From contig NZ_NOIN01000008.1 in assembly GCF_014596565.1 (NCBI RefSeq), forward strand, positions 62,001 to 126,000: a stretch of DNA of 64,000 bases, written 5' to 3'. Made by a program: the position numbers and the translations under genes. Source of the stretch: Pseudomonas sp. PSB18. GTDB lineage: Bacteria; Pseudomonadota; Gammaproteobacteria; Pseudomonadales; Pseudomonadaceae. Positions within the stretch are counted from its first letter, which is position 1. Every line of letters begins with the position of its first letter. Below the pieces are notes generated by a model. That model was not told the DNA's origin and ran no database searches. It saw only the letters and a program-made list of their open reading frames with translations. Below, one piece after another: positions 7,089-15,467 of this stretch.

Positions 7089-8506
7089 ATATGTTCAATC
7101 CCGACTCGCTGACCCTGCGGGAGATGGCGGGTCTGTTGCGACGTGGCGTGCTGACCAGCGTCACGTTGCTGGAGTTCTATCTGCAGCGGATCGCCGAGCG
7201 TAACCGGCAGATCAACGCACTGATCCAACTGGCGCCCGTGGAAGAGTTGCGGCGCCAGGCCCGCGAAGCCGACGAGATGGCGCGCATCGGCCAGATCAGC
7301 GGTCCGTTGCACGGTATTCCCATCACTATCAAGGACGTCCTCCACGTCCAGGGATTCAGGATGTCCCGAGGGCTGGAGGAACTGCTGGGCGATGTCAGCC
7401 CGCAGGACGCGACGGCCGTCGCCCGGCTTCGGCAGGCCGGGGCGATCATCCTGGGCATCAGTAATGTGCCTGAACTGTGCATGGCTTTCGAGACCGAAAA
7501 CCTGATCTACGGCCGCACCCTCAATCCCCATGACTTGCAACGCTCCGCCGGCGGCAGCAGTGGTGGTGAGGCGGCGGCAATCGCCGCAGGGTGTTCGCCC
7601 GCCGGGCTGGCCTCCGATGCCTGTGGCAGTGTGCGGATACCCGCGCACTTCAACGGCATTTGCGGCTTGAAACTGACCCAGGGCCGGGTGCCATTGACCG
7701 GCCAGTTTCCCAACGACCGCTCCGGGTTGTTCCACATGACCTCGGCTTTTGGCGTGATGGGGCGCTACGTCGATGACCTGGCATTGCTCGGGCCGCTGAT
7801 CAGCGGTGCCGACGGACAGGATCCGGACACCGTCGACGTGCCGTTTGCCGAAAGCGAGCCGCTGGCCAGCCTGCGGGTCGCACTGTTTTCAGAGTCGGAC
7901 CGCACGCCTGTCAGCGCCGCGGTGAGCGAGGTGTTGCGGCAGGTCGAACGGTGCCTGAGCCAAGTGGTGGCGCAGGTGAGTCCGGTGGCGCCGCCGATGC
8001 TCGAGGAGGCTTGCGACGTGCTATGGCGGGTGTTCATCACCGGTGCCGACGCCGGGCGTGGCTGGCGACAGCTGTTCGAGTCGATGAATAAGCGCCGTTT
8101 CACCCCGGCCATCGCCCAGTTGCTGGACATGAGCGAAGCCGTGGAGTTGACCGTGGATGAAGTCAAGCGCGACTGGATCGCGATCGACACGTTCCGCTAT
8201 CAACTGGCGAAATTCTTCAAGCAACACGACCTGTTCATCTGCCCGGTATTTCCGGACGTTGCGTTCCGTCATGGAGAATCCCTGGAGGATCGCAACCGCT
8301 ATGCCTTCGTGTTCCCGTTCAGTCTCAGCGGTTCACCGGCGGTGGTGATCCGCGCCGGAACCGATGCCGCCACGGGAATGCCCATCGGCATCCAGATCGT
8401 CGGGCCGCACTGGCAGGAGGAACGGTTGCTGGCGGTGGCGGCTTTCCTCGAGCGGGAGCTGGAGAGCTGGAGCCCGGTTGCACCTCGCTCGGCGTCGGCG
8501 CACTAG
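7085..8506 (+). CDS. Amidase-signature hydrolase
   Basis: A 473-aa amidase-signature enzyme. The Ser-cisSer-Lys triad is visible: Lys83 in ITIKDV, a serine in GGSSGG (158 or 159) and the nucleophile Ser182 in DACGSVRIP. The usual GG before the nucleophile is CG here. I chose the GTG at 7085, which overlaps the previous stop as GTGA and has AAGGAGG at 7074-7080; an ATG at 7091 is equally possible. A longer reading from 7061 has no ribosome site. It closes the operon. It could hydrolyse an amide in the product, release an amine building block or serve as self-protection. Substrate unknown. Confidence 0.85.
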   Translation: MNMFNPDSLTLREMAGLLRRGVLTSVTLLEFYLQRIAERNRQINALIQLAPVEELRRQAREADEMARIGQISGPLHGIPITIKDVLHVQGFRMSRGLEELLGDVSPQDATAVARLRQAGAIILGISNVPELCMAFETENLIYGRTLNPHDLQRSAGGSSGGEAAAIAAGCSPAGLASDACGSVRIPAHFNGICGLKLTQGRVPLTGQFPNDRSGLFHMTSAFGVMGRYVDDLALLGPLISGADGQDPDTVDVPFAESEPLASLRVALFSESDRTPVSAAVSEVLRQVERCLSQVVAQVSPVAPPMLEEACDVLWRVFITGADAGRGWRQLFESMNKRRFTPAIAQLLDMSEAVELTVDEVKRDWIAIDTFRYQLAKFFKQHDLFICPVFPDVAFRHGESLEDRNRYAFVFPFSLSGSPAVVIRAGTDAATGMPIGIQIVGPHWQEERLLAVAAFLERELESWSPVAPRSASAH

Positions 8507-8538
8507 TGTGCGCCGCGCCGGCGTACAAAGCCTGGGGC

Positions 8539-8579
8539 GATTTCAAGCCGTAACGGTTCTGGCATTACGGCTTGAAATC
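8539..8579. terminator. 15-bp inverted repeat between convergent amidase and EamA genes
   Basis: GATTTCAAGCCGTAA (8539-8553) pairs perfectly with TTACGGCTTGAAATC (8565-8579) around an 11-base loop. The structure spans the stop codon of the EamA gene and lies 33 bases past the amidase stop, so it is placed to end both convergent transcripts. There is no clear T-run. Confidence 0.5.
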
Positions 8580-9454
8580 ACCAGCGCCAGCATCCCCACG
8601 CCTACCAGCCCGGCACCGATGATTTCGAGCGCCATCGGTTGTTGCCTGAGCCAGAACCAGTTGAGCAGCGTCACGAACAGGGTGTTGAGGTAGACGTAGG
8701 AGATGACCGTGGACGGTGCGATTACCCCGATGGCCCGGTGCAACAGCCAGAACGTGGCGAGGGTACCGAACAGGGCCAGGTACACCAGCCAGCCGATATC
8801 CAGCATCGACAATTGCAGGCCGCTGCGCCAGCCGCCGCTGAACAGGCAGAACAGCAGCAGGAACAGCGAACCGAACAGCATGTTCCAGAAGGTCATCGCC
8901 ACCGGATCCCGACCCTTGAGCGCCTTGGCCTTGAATCGTTGGCTAAGAGGCGAGTACAACGCCATCGCCACGCAACCGACACCGAAGACCAGTACCGGAT
9001 AAAGCGCGGGCATCTGCCCCGGCGCCGTACCCTTGAGCGTCAGCAATACGGCACCGGCCGCCGCGATCAGCATGGGCAGTAGGCGGGTCTTGAGGTTCGG
9101 ACTGGGCAGCAGGAACACCTCGAAGAACAAGGTGATCAATGGCACCAGTGTGTACAACGTCGCGGTATTGACCGCCGAGGTATAACGCAACGCCTCGAAC
9201 AACGAGCCAAAATAGGTCGCCAGCAACAGGCCAAGCACAGCATGGGCCAGCAATCCTCTGGCGGTGATGGGCGAGGTGTTTTTCAGCAGCACCAGCGGCA
9301 GGAACAGCAAGGCCGAAAACAGCAGCCGCAAGCCCGTGAGCAGAATCGGGTCGATCGAGTGGCTGACTTGAGCCGCCGCGAAGAACGACGAGGCGATCAG
9401 CATTGCCCAGATGAGCATGCCCCAGTGAGCGGCTGCAAAACCGACGTGTTTCAT
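8543..9454 (-). CDS. EamA/DMT-family transporter
   Basis: About 303 aa with ten predicted hydrophobic segments arranged as two five-helix EamA repeats, typical of drug/metabolite transporters such as RhtA and YdcZ-like exporters. The ATG at 9454 (MKHVGFAAAHWG) begins directly before the first membrane helix and has AGGAA upstream. A longer form from 9517 adds 21 hydrophilic residues without a ribosome site. It converges on the six-gene accessory operon and could export its product, but this is inference from position. Confidence 0.82.
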   Translation of the reverse strand: MKHVGFAAAHWGMLIWAMLIASSFFAAAQVSHSIDPILLTGLRLLFSALLFLPLVLLKNTSPITARGLLAHAVLGLLLATYFGSLFEALRYTSAVNTATLYTLVPLITLFFEVFLLPSPNLKTRLLPMLIAAAGAVLLTLKGTAPGQMPALYPVLVFGVGCVAMALYSPLSQRFKAKALKGRDPVAMTFWNMLFGSLFLLLFCLFSGGWRSGLQLSMLDIGWLVYLALFGTLATFWLLHRAIGVIAPSTVISYVYLNTLFVTLLNWFWLRQQPMALEIIGAGLVGVGMLALVISSRNARTVTA

Positions 9455-9535
9455 CAAGGTCTTATTCCTGTGTTCGAGAACTGGAACGTCATGATGGGCA
9501 AATCCGTCGGCCGTCATGGGTAGGGGGATAAAGAC

Positions 9536-9563
9536 AGGGCCGCATTCATTGCGGCCCTTTTTT
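9536..9563. terminator. Intrinsic terminator-like hairpin between EamA and MFS genes
   Basis: AGGGCCGCA (9536-9544) pairs with TGCGGCCCT (9550-9558), followed on the plus strand by six T residues. On the minus strand it lies just after the MFS gene with an A-tract before it and a weak T-rich tail, so it probably insulates that gene from the EamA promoter. Confidence 0.6.
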
Positions 9564-9583
9564 CGGTGACGCGAACGGTTCCG

Positions 9584-10771
9584 CTAGCTGATGTGCCGCG
9601 CGTACTGCTTGGGATTGAAGCGCAACACCATCAGGATCATCAGCGCCATGACCGCGGTGAGCGACCACCAGGCCCATTCGAAGCTGCCCAACTGATCGCG
9701 GATCATCCCGGCGATCAGGGGTGAAAGCCCAGCGATCAGATAGCCGATGCCTTGCACGAACGCCGTCAGGCCACCGGCCCGGCGTGGGTTGTCCAGATGG
9801 TCGAGGGATACGATCAGGCTCATCGGGAACAGGCCGCCGATACCCAGTCCCAGCAGGCAGGGCCACAACAGGCTGAAGCGTTCAGGGCTGAGGATCAGAC
9901 CGCAGAAACCGCCCATGATCAGGGCCAGCAGAACGGCCAGCACCAGACGCTTGTCCTGGCTGCGGTTGGCGATTGCCGGGGTGACGAGGCCCGAGAGTAC
10001 TTCCATCGCCGTGAGGAACCCGAGCAATAGGCCCGCGTGCTGTTCGCTCCAGCCTTTTTCCACGTAGTACGGTGCCAGCCAGGCCAACACACAGGTATAG
10101 GACGCAGTGCCCAGGCCGAAGAAAATCGCCAGCAACCAGGCCCGGCCATTAGCGAAGAACGATTCCTTGTTCCGGCTCGGGGCGTCGGGTAACGGCGTCA
10201 CGGCCGAGCGCTGGGCGTACCAGCAACCCAGGGCAACCAGCGCCAGCACCGCCCAGATCGCCAGGCCGATACGCCAGCTGCCGGTCTGTGTCAGGACGAA
10301 AGGTGAGAATGACGCCGCCAGGGCTGCCCCGCCCATGATCGAGGTGACATACAGCCCCATGAACAGCGAGACGTTGTCGCTGAAGCGTGATTTGATCAGG
10401 GCCGGCATCACCGCCTGAATCAGCGCGATCCCGACCCCGGCCACCACGGCGCTGATAATCAGCTCGACGGCGCTGTCCAGATACAGGCGCGACGCCGTGG
10501 CGATGCCGATGATCAACAGCGAGAGTACGATAGTGCGGTGTTCACCGATGCGCAGCGCAATGCGCATGCCCAGGAACATCGCCAGGCCCATCGCCATGAC
10601 CGGCAGCATGGTCAGCAGCGAGGCGGTGCTGAAACTCAACGGCACCTCGCCGCGAATGGCTGACAACAACGGCCCGACCGCCGCCATCGAAGGTCGCAGG
10701 TTCAGCGCCACCAACACCACACTGACCATCAGCCAGACGGCGTGGGTGCTTGAAGTTCGAACATTTTCCAT
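9584..10771 (-). CDS. MFS transporter, CynX/NimT-like
   Basis: A 395-aa major facilitator with 12 hydrophobic segments. The N-terminal segment LVALNLRPSMAAVGPLL is typical of the CynX/NimT (cyanate or 2-nitroimidazole transporter) branch. The ATG at 10771 (MENVRTSST) is preferred because AAGG lies about 7 bases upstream; the longer frame from 10828 adds 19 residues of non-membrane sequence without a ribosome site. Substrate unknown. No cyanase gene is nearby, so a cyanate role is not supported. Confidence 0.8.
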   Translation of the reverse strand: MENVRTSSTHAVWLMVSVVLVALNLRPSMAAVGPLLSAIRGEVPLSFSTASLLTMLPVMAMGLAMFLGMRIALRIGEHRTIVLSLLIIGIATASRLYLDSAVELIISAVVAGVGIALIQAVMPALIKSRFSDNVSLFMGLYVTSIMGGAALAASFSPFVLTQTGSWRIGLAIWAVLALVALGCWYAQRSAVTPLPDAPSRNKESFFANGRAWLLAIFFGLGTASYTCVLAWLAPYYVEKGWSEQHAGLLLGFLTAMEVLSGLVTPAIANRSQDKRLVLAVLLALIMGGFCGLILSPERFSLLWPCLLGLGIGGLFPMSLIVSLDHLDNPRRAGGLTAFVQGIGYLIAGLSPLIAGMIRDQLGSFEWAWWSLTAVMALMILMVLRFNPKQYARHIS

Positions 10772-10874
10772 AACGGAGCCTTGGCTGATAAAAATGCCAT
10801 TTAGGCCGCGAAGCGAGGGCAGGGGCAAACTGAAAACTGGGCAGTGATATTGAAAGATTAAATGCTCATCAACC

Positions 10875-10967
10875 CTGTGGGAGCCGGGCTTGCCCGCGAA
10901 GACGGCGGTAAGGTCAACATTGCCGCAAGCTGACCCACCGCCATCGCGAGCAGGCTCGCTCCCACAG
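10875..10967. repeat. REPIN (paired inverted REP elements)
   Basis: Two inverted REP sequences, CTGTGGGAGCCGGGCTTGCC and the reverse of GTGGGAGCGAGCCTGCTCGC, flank about 35 bases. The element sits 3 bases past the copD stop codon and may help end or stabilise the cop transcript. Confidence 0.85.
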
Positions 10968-10970
10968 AGG

Positions 10971-11897
10971 CTATTCCATGGCCGGGCTCAACGTACCCAG
11001 CCAGGCCACCAATCCCAGGATGACCACCGCTACAGAGAACTCAAGTACCATGCTGCGCCGCAAGGCCCTCACGGCGATGCTGCGTTCGTCGGTTTGCCTG
11101 GCCAGCTCCAACTGCGGGCTCAGATGAAAACGGTTCAGTGCGGCGAACACCAGCATGGCCCCGAACAGGACAAGTTTAAGTGTCAGCAACTGACCATAGG
11201 TGCTGTCGAACAGCCCGTCGATGCTCGGGCCGACGATGAACAGGTAATTCATCATGCCGGTCACGCTGATGATCAGCACGATCACGGCCCCTGCGTTTTC
11301 AAAACCGGTCAGGGCCCGAGACAGCACCGGCAATCGGTGTTCGGCCTGGTGAAGCAGCAGCACAAACGCCGCCAAGGCGCCCACCCAGGCACCTGCTGCC
11401 CACAGGTGCAAAAAGTCAGTGATGAAGTGCCAGCCCCGTCGTTCGCCTTCGTCCATGGCACCATGGCCGGCCCACGCCAGCGTCGCAAGGGCCACGCTGG
11501 CGGCCAGCGTGCCCAGCCACAGGCTTGCGCTTGGCCAGCGCTTGCTTTGCGTCGCGGCGGCAACGGTCACCATCAATGCCAGGATCCGCAGGCTCCAGCT
11601 CGAGCCCATATCAGTCTCCAATACCATCATTTCAACGTGCGGCTGCAACTCGGCCCAGTCCGTAACGCCGCTCATGGCCCAGACCATGCACAACATGCCG
11701 GCGATGGACAGCAGCACGCCGATGATGGCCGTGCTCGCCAGGAGCCTTGCGAAAGGCAACACTTCACCCGACTTCCGTTCCTGGCCTCGCAGACCATAAA
11801 GGCCGAAAGCCGCCAGGCCGAACAACAACATCAGGTCCAGATACAGGGCCAGGCGTAGAACAATGTTGATCAGATCTATGTCGGTCGAGTCGCTCAA
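10971..11897 (-). CDS. copD: Copper resistance inner-membrane protein CopD
   Basis: A 308-aa protein with eight hydrophobic segments, the size and topology of CopD. The family works with the periplasmic CopC in moving copper into the cytoplasm or handling it at the inner membrane. Conserved His and Met residues occur in the membrane segments (for example GHGAMDEGERRG and HLWAAGAWVG). The gene starts one base after the copC stop codon and ends the copABCD operon; a REPIN follows. Confidence 0.92.
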   Translation of the reverse strand: MSDSTDIDLINIVLRLALYLDLMLLFGLAAFGLYGLRGQERKSGEVLPFARLLASTAIIGVLLSIAGMLCMVWAMSGVTDWAELQPHVEMMVLETDMGSSWSLRILALMVTVAAATQSKRWPSASLWLGTLAASVALATLAWAGHGAMDEGERRGWHFITDFLHLWAAGAWVGALAAFVLLLHQAEHRLPVLSRALTGFENAGAVIVLIISVTGMMNYLFIVGPSIDGLFDSTYGQLLTLKLVLFGAMLVFAALNRFHLSPQLELARQTDERSIAVRALRRSMVLEFSVAVVILGLVAWLGTLSPAME

Positions 11898-11898
11898 C

Positions 11899-12285
11899 TC
11901 ACTTCACCTTGAAAGTGACGTTGCCGGTAATCGGGTGAGTATCGGACGATACCGCGCGCCATTGGACCTGATAGGTGCCCGACGTGAGCGGGGTATTCGG
12001 GACGATGACCATGGTCTTGGGGTCTTCGCTGCCCGATACCTTGGCCGCCATGGGCATCGGCGAATGGGCCGACATGCCGGGCATCTCGGTCATCAGCAGC
12101 TTGGCGCCGGAGAACTTGGTCATCAGGTTCTCGGAAAAGTGCAGCTCGATCTTCGCCGGTGCCGGTCCCTGCGATCCTTCGGCAGGGGTGGTGGACAGCA
12201 GCTTGGGGTGTGCCTGGGTCAGGCCGCTGCTCAGCAGGCCGGTGGACAACGCAACGGTGATCACAGCGTTTTTGATGAATGACAT
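11899..12285 (-). CDS. copC: Periplasmic copper-binding protein CopC
   Basis: A 128-aa CopC. Residues 1-25 form a signal peptide ending QAHPK, which leaves the mature N-terminal His that binds Cu(II). The methionine-rich loop around MTEMPGMSAHSPMPM fits the Cu(I) site, and the C-terminal SSDTHPITG holds the conserved Asp-x-His. It lies between copB and copD in a single operon. Its likely job is to carry copper in the periplasm. Confidence 0.93.
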   Translation of the reverse strand: MSFIKNAVITVALSTGLLSSGLTQAHPKLLSTTPAEGSQGPAPAKIELHFSENLMTKFSGAKLLMTEMPGMSAHSPMPMAAKVSGSEDPKTMVIVPNTPLTSGTYQVQWRAVSSDTHPITGNVTFKVK

Positions 12286-12342
12286 GCAAGGACTCCTACA
12301 ACGGTTTTCTAGTTTTTTGGGAAATGGAGGGGGCTCAAACCG

Positions 12343-13254
12343 TCAGAACCACATGCGCACGCCCAGGACCAGGCGTGCCTCGCTGCGGTCGTCGCCTTCT
12401 TCGCGGGCGTAGTCGGCGGTGTTGCCATAGGTGCGGTTCCAGGTGACGCCGATGTAAGGGGCGAATTCGCGACGGATTTCATAACGCAGCCGCAGGCCCA
12501 GCTCGGTATCCGACAGACCTGAACCCACCGCGCGCTGCGGATCGTTCTTGCCATAGAAGTTGGCTTCGGCGGTGGGCTGCAGGATCAGGCGGTTGGTCAA
12601 CAGGATGTCGTAGTCGCCCTCCAGGCGTACGGCGCTCTGGCCGTTCTCGCCGAGGTAGGCCGTGGCCTGGGTTTCGAAGTTGTACAGCGCCATGCCCTGG
12701 ATGCCCAAGGCAGCCCAGGTTTGCGGCTCGTCCGGCTTGAAGTCCTGGCGCACGCCGGCCACCACGTCCCACCAGGGGCTGATGGCGTGGCCCCAGAGGG
12801 CCTGGAGCTCGGCTTCTTCGGTCTTGCCGTTGGTGCGTTCGCCTTCGGTGCGCAGCCACAACCGGTCGATGTCGCCGCCGATCCAGCCGGAGGCGTCCCA
12901 ACTCAGTGCGCTGCCTTCGTCGGCGTCTTGCCATTCCAACTGATTGACCAGGAAGAATGAGTTGAGCGCGCTGTCATGCACCTGGTGACCACCGTGGTCC
13001 TCATAAACCGCTGCGCGATCGGCGGCGGTCAGTTCGGGGATCGGCGTGCGGCTGGTGGTCCTGGGCGGCTCCATCGACTGCATGTCCTGCATCGACTGCA
13101 TGCCTTGCATCTGGCCATGGTCCATGCCCTGCATCTGGCTGTGATCCATGGCTGGCATAGCGTTGCCGGCGGCCCAGGCGGGTGCGGCGATGCCTTGTGC
13201 CAGGCCGGCCATGATCATCATCGACAGGAAAGGAGATTGAATGTGGCGGGTCAT
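12343..13254 (-). CDS. copB: Outer-membrane copper resistance protein CopB
   Basis: A CopB family protein of about 303 aa. It has a signal peptide, a short Met/His-rich segment near residues 35-60 with repeats of the MDHSQMQG kind, then a beta-barrel domain ending in the typical aromatic C-terminus RMWF. The ATG at 13254 (MTRHIQ) is chosen because AGGAG lies 7 bases upstream. An ATG at 13269 overlaps the copA stop as ATGA and would add five residues. CopB is thought to bind or sequester copper at the outer membrane together with CopA. Confidence 0.9.
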   Translation of the reverse strand: MTRHIQSPFLSMMIMAGLAQGIAAPAWAAGNAMPAMDHSQMQGMDHGQMQGMQSMQDMQSMEPPRTTSRTPIPELTAADRAAVYEDHGGHQVHDSALNSFFLVNQLEWQDADEGSALSWDASGWIGGDIDRLWLRTEGERTNGKTEEAELQALWGHAISPWWDVVAGVRQDFKPDEPQTWAALGIQGMALYNFETQATAYLGENGQSAVRLEGDYDILLTNRLILQPTAEANFYGKNDPQRAVGSGLSDTELGLRLRYEIRREFAPYIGVTWNRTYGNTADYAREEGDDRSEARLVLGVRMWF

Positions 13255-13265
13255 GGTTCGGCTCC

Positions 13266-15131
13266 TCATTCCTGTACCCGGATTTCACGGAACATGCCCA
13301 TTTCCATGTGGAAGAGCAGGTGACAGTGATACGCCCAGCGGCCTAGGGCGTCGGCGGTGACCCGGTAGCTGCGCCTGGAGCCGGGCGGCACGTCGAGGGT
13401 GTGCTTGCGGACCATGAACTGACCGTTTTCGTCCTCCAGGTCGCTCCACATGCCGTGCAGATGGATGGGGTGAGTCATCATGGTGTCGTTGATCAGCACG
13501 ATGCGCAGCCGTTCGCCGTACTTGAACAGCAACGGTTCGGCGTCGGAGAACTTCACGCCATTGAATGACCAGACGAACTTTTCCATGTGCCCGGTCAGGT
13601 GCAATTCAATGGTGCGACCCGGTTCGCGGCCGTCCGGGTCGGGGAAGGTGCTGCGCAGGTCCGCATAGGTCAGCACCTTGCGACCGTTGTTGCGCAGGCC
13701 CATGCCCGGGTCGTCGAGCTTGGGCTTGACGCTCATGGCTTGCATGTCCACCAGCGGGTTGTCTTGTTCCGATGCCGGATGGGACGGCATGTTGCCCATG
13801 CCTGGCATGGCGCCGTGGTCCATCATCGGCATGTCACCCTGATCCATGGTCGACATTTCGCTTTGATCCATGCCCTGCATGCCGTCCATACCCTGCATGT
13901 CCTGCATGGCGCCGTGATTCATTGCGGGCATCTTGCTGTGATCCATGCCTTGCATCGATCCATGGTCCATGCCGCTCATATCACCCATGCCAGCCATGCC
14001 ACCGTGGTCCATGCCGCCCATGCCCATGTCGTCCATGGTCACCAGCGGTCGCGGGTCCAGCGGTGGGACAGGCGCTGAGAGCCCGGCTCGGGTCGCCAGG
14101 GTGCCACGGGCATACCCGGTGCGGTCCATCGACTGGGCAAACAGGGTATAGGCCTGCTCGGTCGGTTCGATGATGACGTCGTAGGTCTCGGCCACGGCGA
14201 TCCGGAACTCATCCACTGGCACCGGATTGACGTATTGGCCGTCGGAGGCGACCACCGTCATTTTCAGGCCGGGGATGCGCACATCGAAGTAAGTCATGGA
14301 CGAACCGTTGATAAAGCGCAGGCGAATCCGCTCGCCGGGCTTGAACAGGCCGGTCCAGTTCATGTCCGGCGCCTGGCCGTTCATCAAGTAGGTGTAGGTC
14401 GCGCCGCTGACGTCCGCCAGGTCGGTGGGGTTCATCTTCATCTCGGCCCACATCTTGCGATCGGCCACGGCGGCGCCCCAACCTTTGCTGGCGACATCGT
14501 CGATGAAGTCGCCGACGGTGCGTTTGTTGTAGTTGTAGTAGTCCGATTGCTTCTTGAGTTTGCGGATGACGTCGGCGGGGTCTTCGTCGGTCCAGTCGGT
14601 GAGCATGACCACGTAGTCCCGTTCGTACTGGAAGGGCTCGGGTTCCCGGGCGTCGATGACCAGCGGGCCATACACTCCGGATTGCTCCTGGAACCCGGAA
14701 TGGCTGTGGTACCAGTACGTGCCGTTCTGGCGGACCTTGAATTGGTAGACGTACTGGCCGTCGGGTTCGATGCCCTTGAAGCTCAACCCTGGCACGCCGT
14801 CCATGTTGGCCGGCAGAAGGATGCCGTGCCAGTGGATGGACGTGGTGTCCTTCAAGCGATTGCGTACCCGCAGGGTCACGGTGTCGCCTTCGCGCCAACG
14901 CAGCAGTGGGCCGGGAATGCCGCCGTTGATGGTCTGGGCGATGCGGGGATGACCGGTGAAATTGACCGGGCTTTCGCCAATGAACAGGTCGAAGTCGGTG
15001 CCGCTCAATACAGTGGGCTGGCCTGGGGCGGTCATCGCCCAGACGGGCGCGCGCCACAGGCCCAGCCCTCCCAGGATGCCGCCAGCGGTCAGGCCCTTTA
15101 CGAAGGTGCGCCGGGAAGTTTTTGTTTGCAT
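13266..15131 (-). CDS. copA: Multicopper oxidase CopA, Tat-exported
   Basis: A 621-aa multicopper oxidase. It starts at MQTKTSRRTFVKG, a Tat signal with twin arginines; a longer frame from 15173 is less likely. Copper ligands are seen in HWHGILLP, WYHSHSGFQEQ, HPIHLHGMW and YHCHLLFHMEMGM. Between the oxidase domains, about residues 365-450, lies a long Met/His repeat region built from units like MDHGSMQG. It oxidises Cu(I) and binds many copper ions in the periplasm. It is the first gene of copABCD. No copRS two-component genes are present in the window. Confidence 0.95.
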   Translation of the reverse strand: MQTKTSRRTFVKGLTAGGILGGLGLWRAPVWAMTAPGQPTVLSGTDFDLFIGESPVNFTGHPRIAQTINGGIPGPLLRWREGDTVTLRVRNRLKDTTSIHWHGILLPANMDGVPGLSFKGIEPDGQYVYQFKVRQNGTYWYHSHSGFQEQSGVYGPLVIDAREPEPFQYERDYVVMLTDWTDEDPADVIRKLKKQSDYYNYNKRTVGDFIDDVASKGWGAAVADRKMWAEMKMNPTDLADVSGATYTYLMNGQAPDMNWTGLFKPGERIRLRFINGSSMTYFDVRIPGLKMTVVASDGQYVNPVPVDEFRIAVAETYDVIIEPTEQAYTLFAQSMDRTGYARGTLATRAGLSAPVPPLDPRPLVTMDDMGMGGMDHGGMAGMGDMSGMDHGSMQGMDHSKMPAMNHGAMQDMQGMDGMQGMDQSEMSTMDQGDMPMMDHGAMPGMGNMPSHPASEQDNPLVDMQAMSVKPKLDDPGMGLRNNGRKVLTYADLRSTFPDPDGREPGRTIELHLTGHMEKFVWSFNGVKFSDAEPLLFKYGERLRIVLINDTMMTHPIHLHGMWSDLEDENGQFMVRKHTLDVPPGSRRSYRVTADALGRWAYHCHLLFHMEMGMFREIRVQE

Positions 15132-15223
15132 CGATAAAAGTCCATCAGTCGATTCGCGACGTGCGTGGGGCAATCCCCGTGCAGGTGTGAAGCAAAAGAT
15201 GACACAGGCGAGCGGGGCGGGTG

Positions 15224-15238
15224 ATTACATTTCAGTCA
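15224..15238 (-). promoter_or_regulatory. Possible CopR-type operator upstream of copA
   Basis: On the minus strand the sequence reads TGACTGAAATGTAAT, which resembles the TGACA/TGTAAT half-sites bound by CopR-like heavy-metal response regulators, about 93 bases upstream of the copA start. The spacing is one base shorter than the consensus I recall. Assigned by eye. Confidence 0.35.
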
Positions 15239-15467
15239 GGTTGGTCTGGGCATCCGCTCCCAGCGACGCGGTGTTTGAATGGCGCTGGGGCGTGCCGGCC
15301 AGGCACCGATCAGAATGATCTTTTGCATCGGCGGGATATTCTGTAGCCTTGCCGGCTTCACGCTGTCCCGTGCCTGATTGATACCCACTTTCCCGGCGGT
15401 ACCCGAGTGGTCCGGAGCCGGGTGTATACTCGACTTTCGCGCAAATGCGCCTGCAGGTCTTGCGAAC

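Noticed and set aside
9584..10771. Cyanate transporter function for the CynX-like MFS protein
   Set aside because: No cynS or cynT gene is adjacent. The branch includes transporters for other substrates, so only the family is reported.
291..15467. A direct repeat of the tRNA-Lys 3' end marking an island boundary
   Set aside because: I looked for the T-arm/acceptor sequence again downstream and found no copy before nadA. No integrase gene is present, so no att site is claimed.
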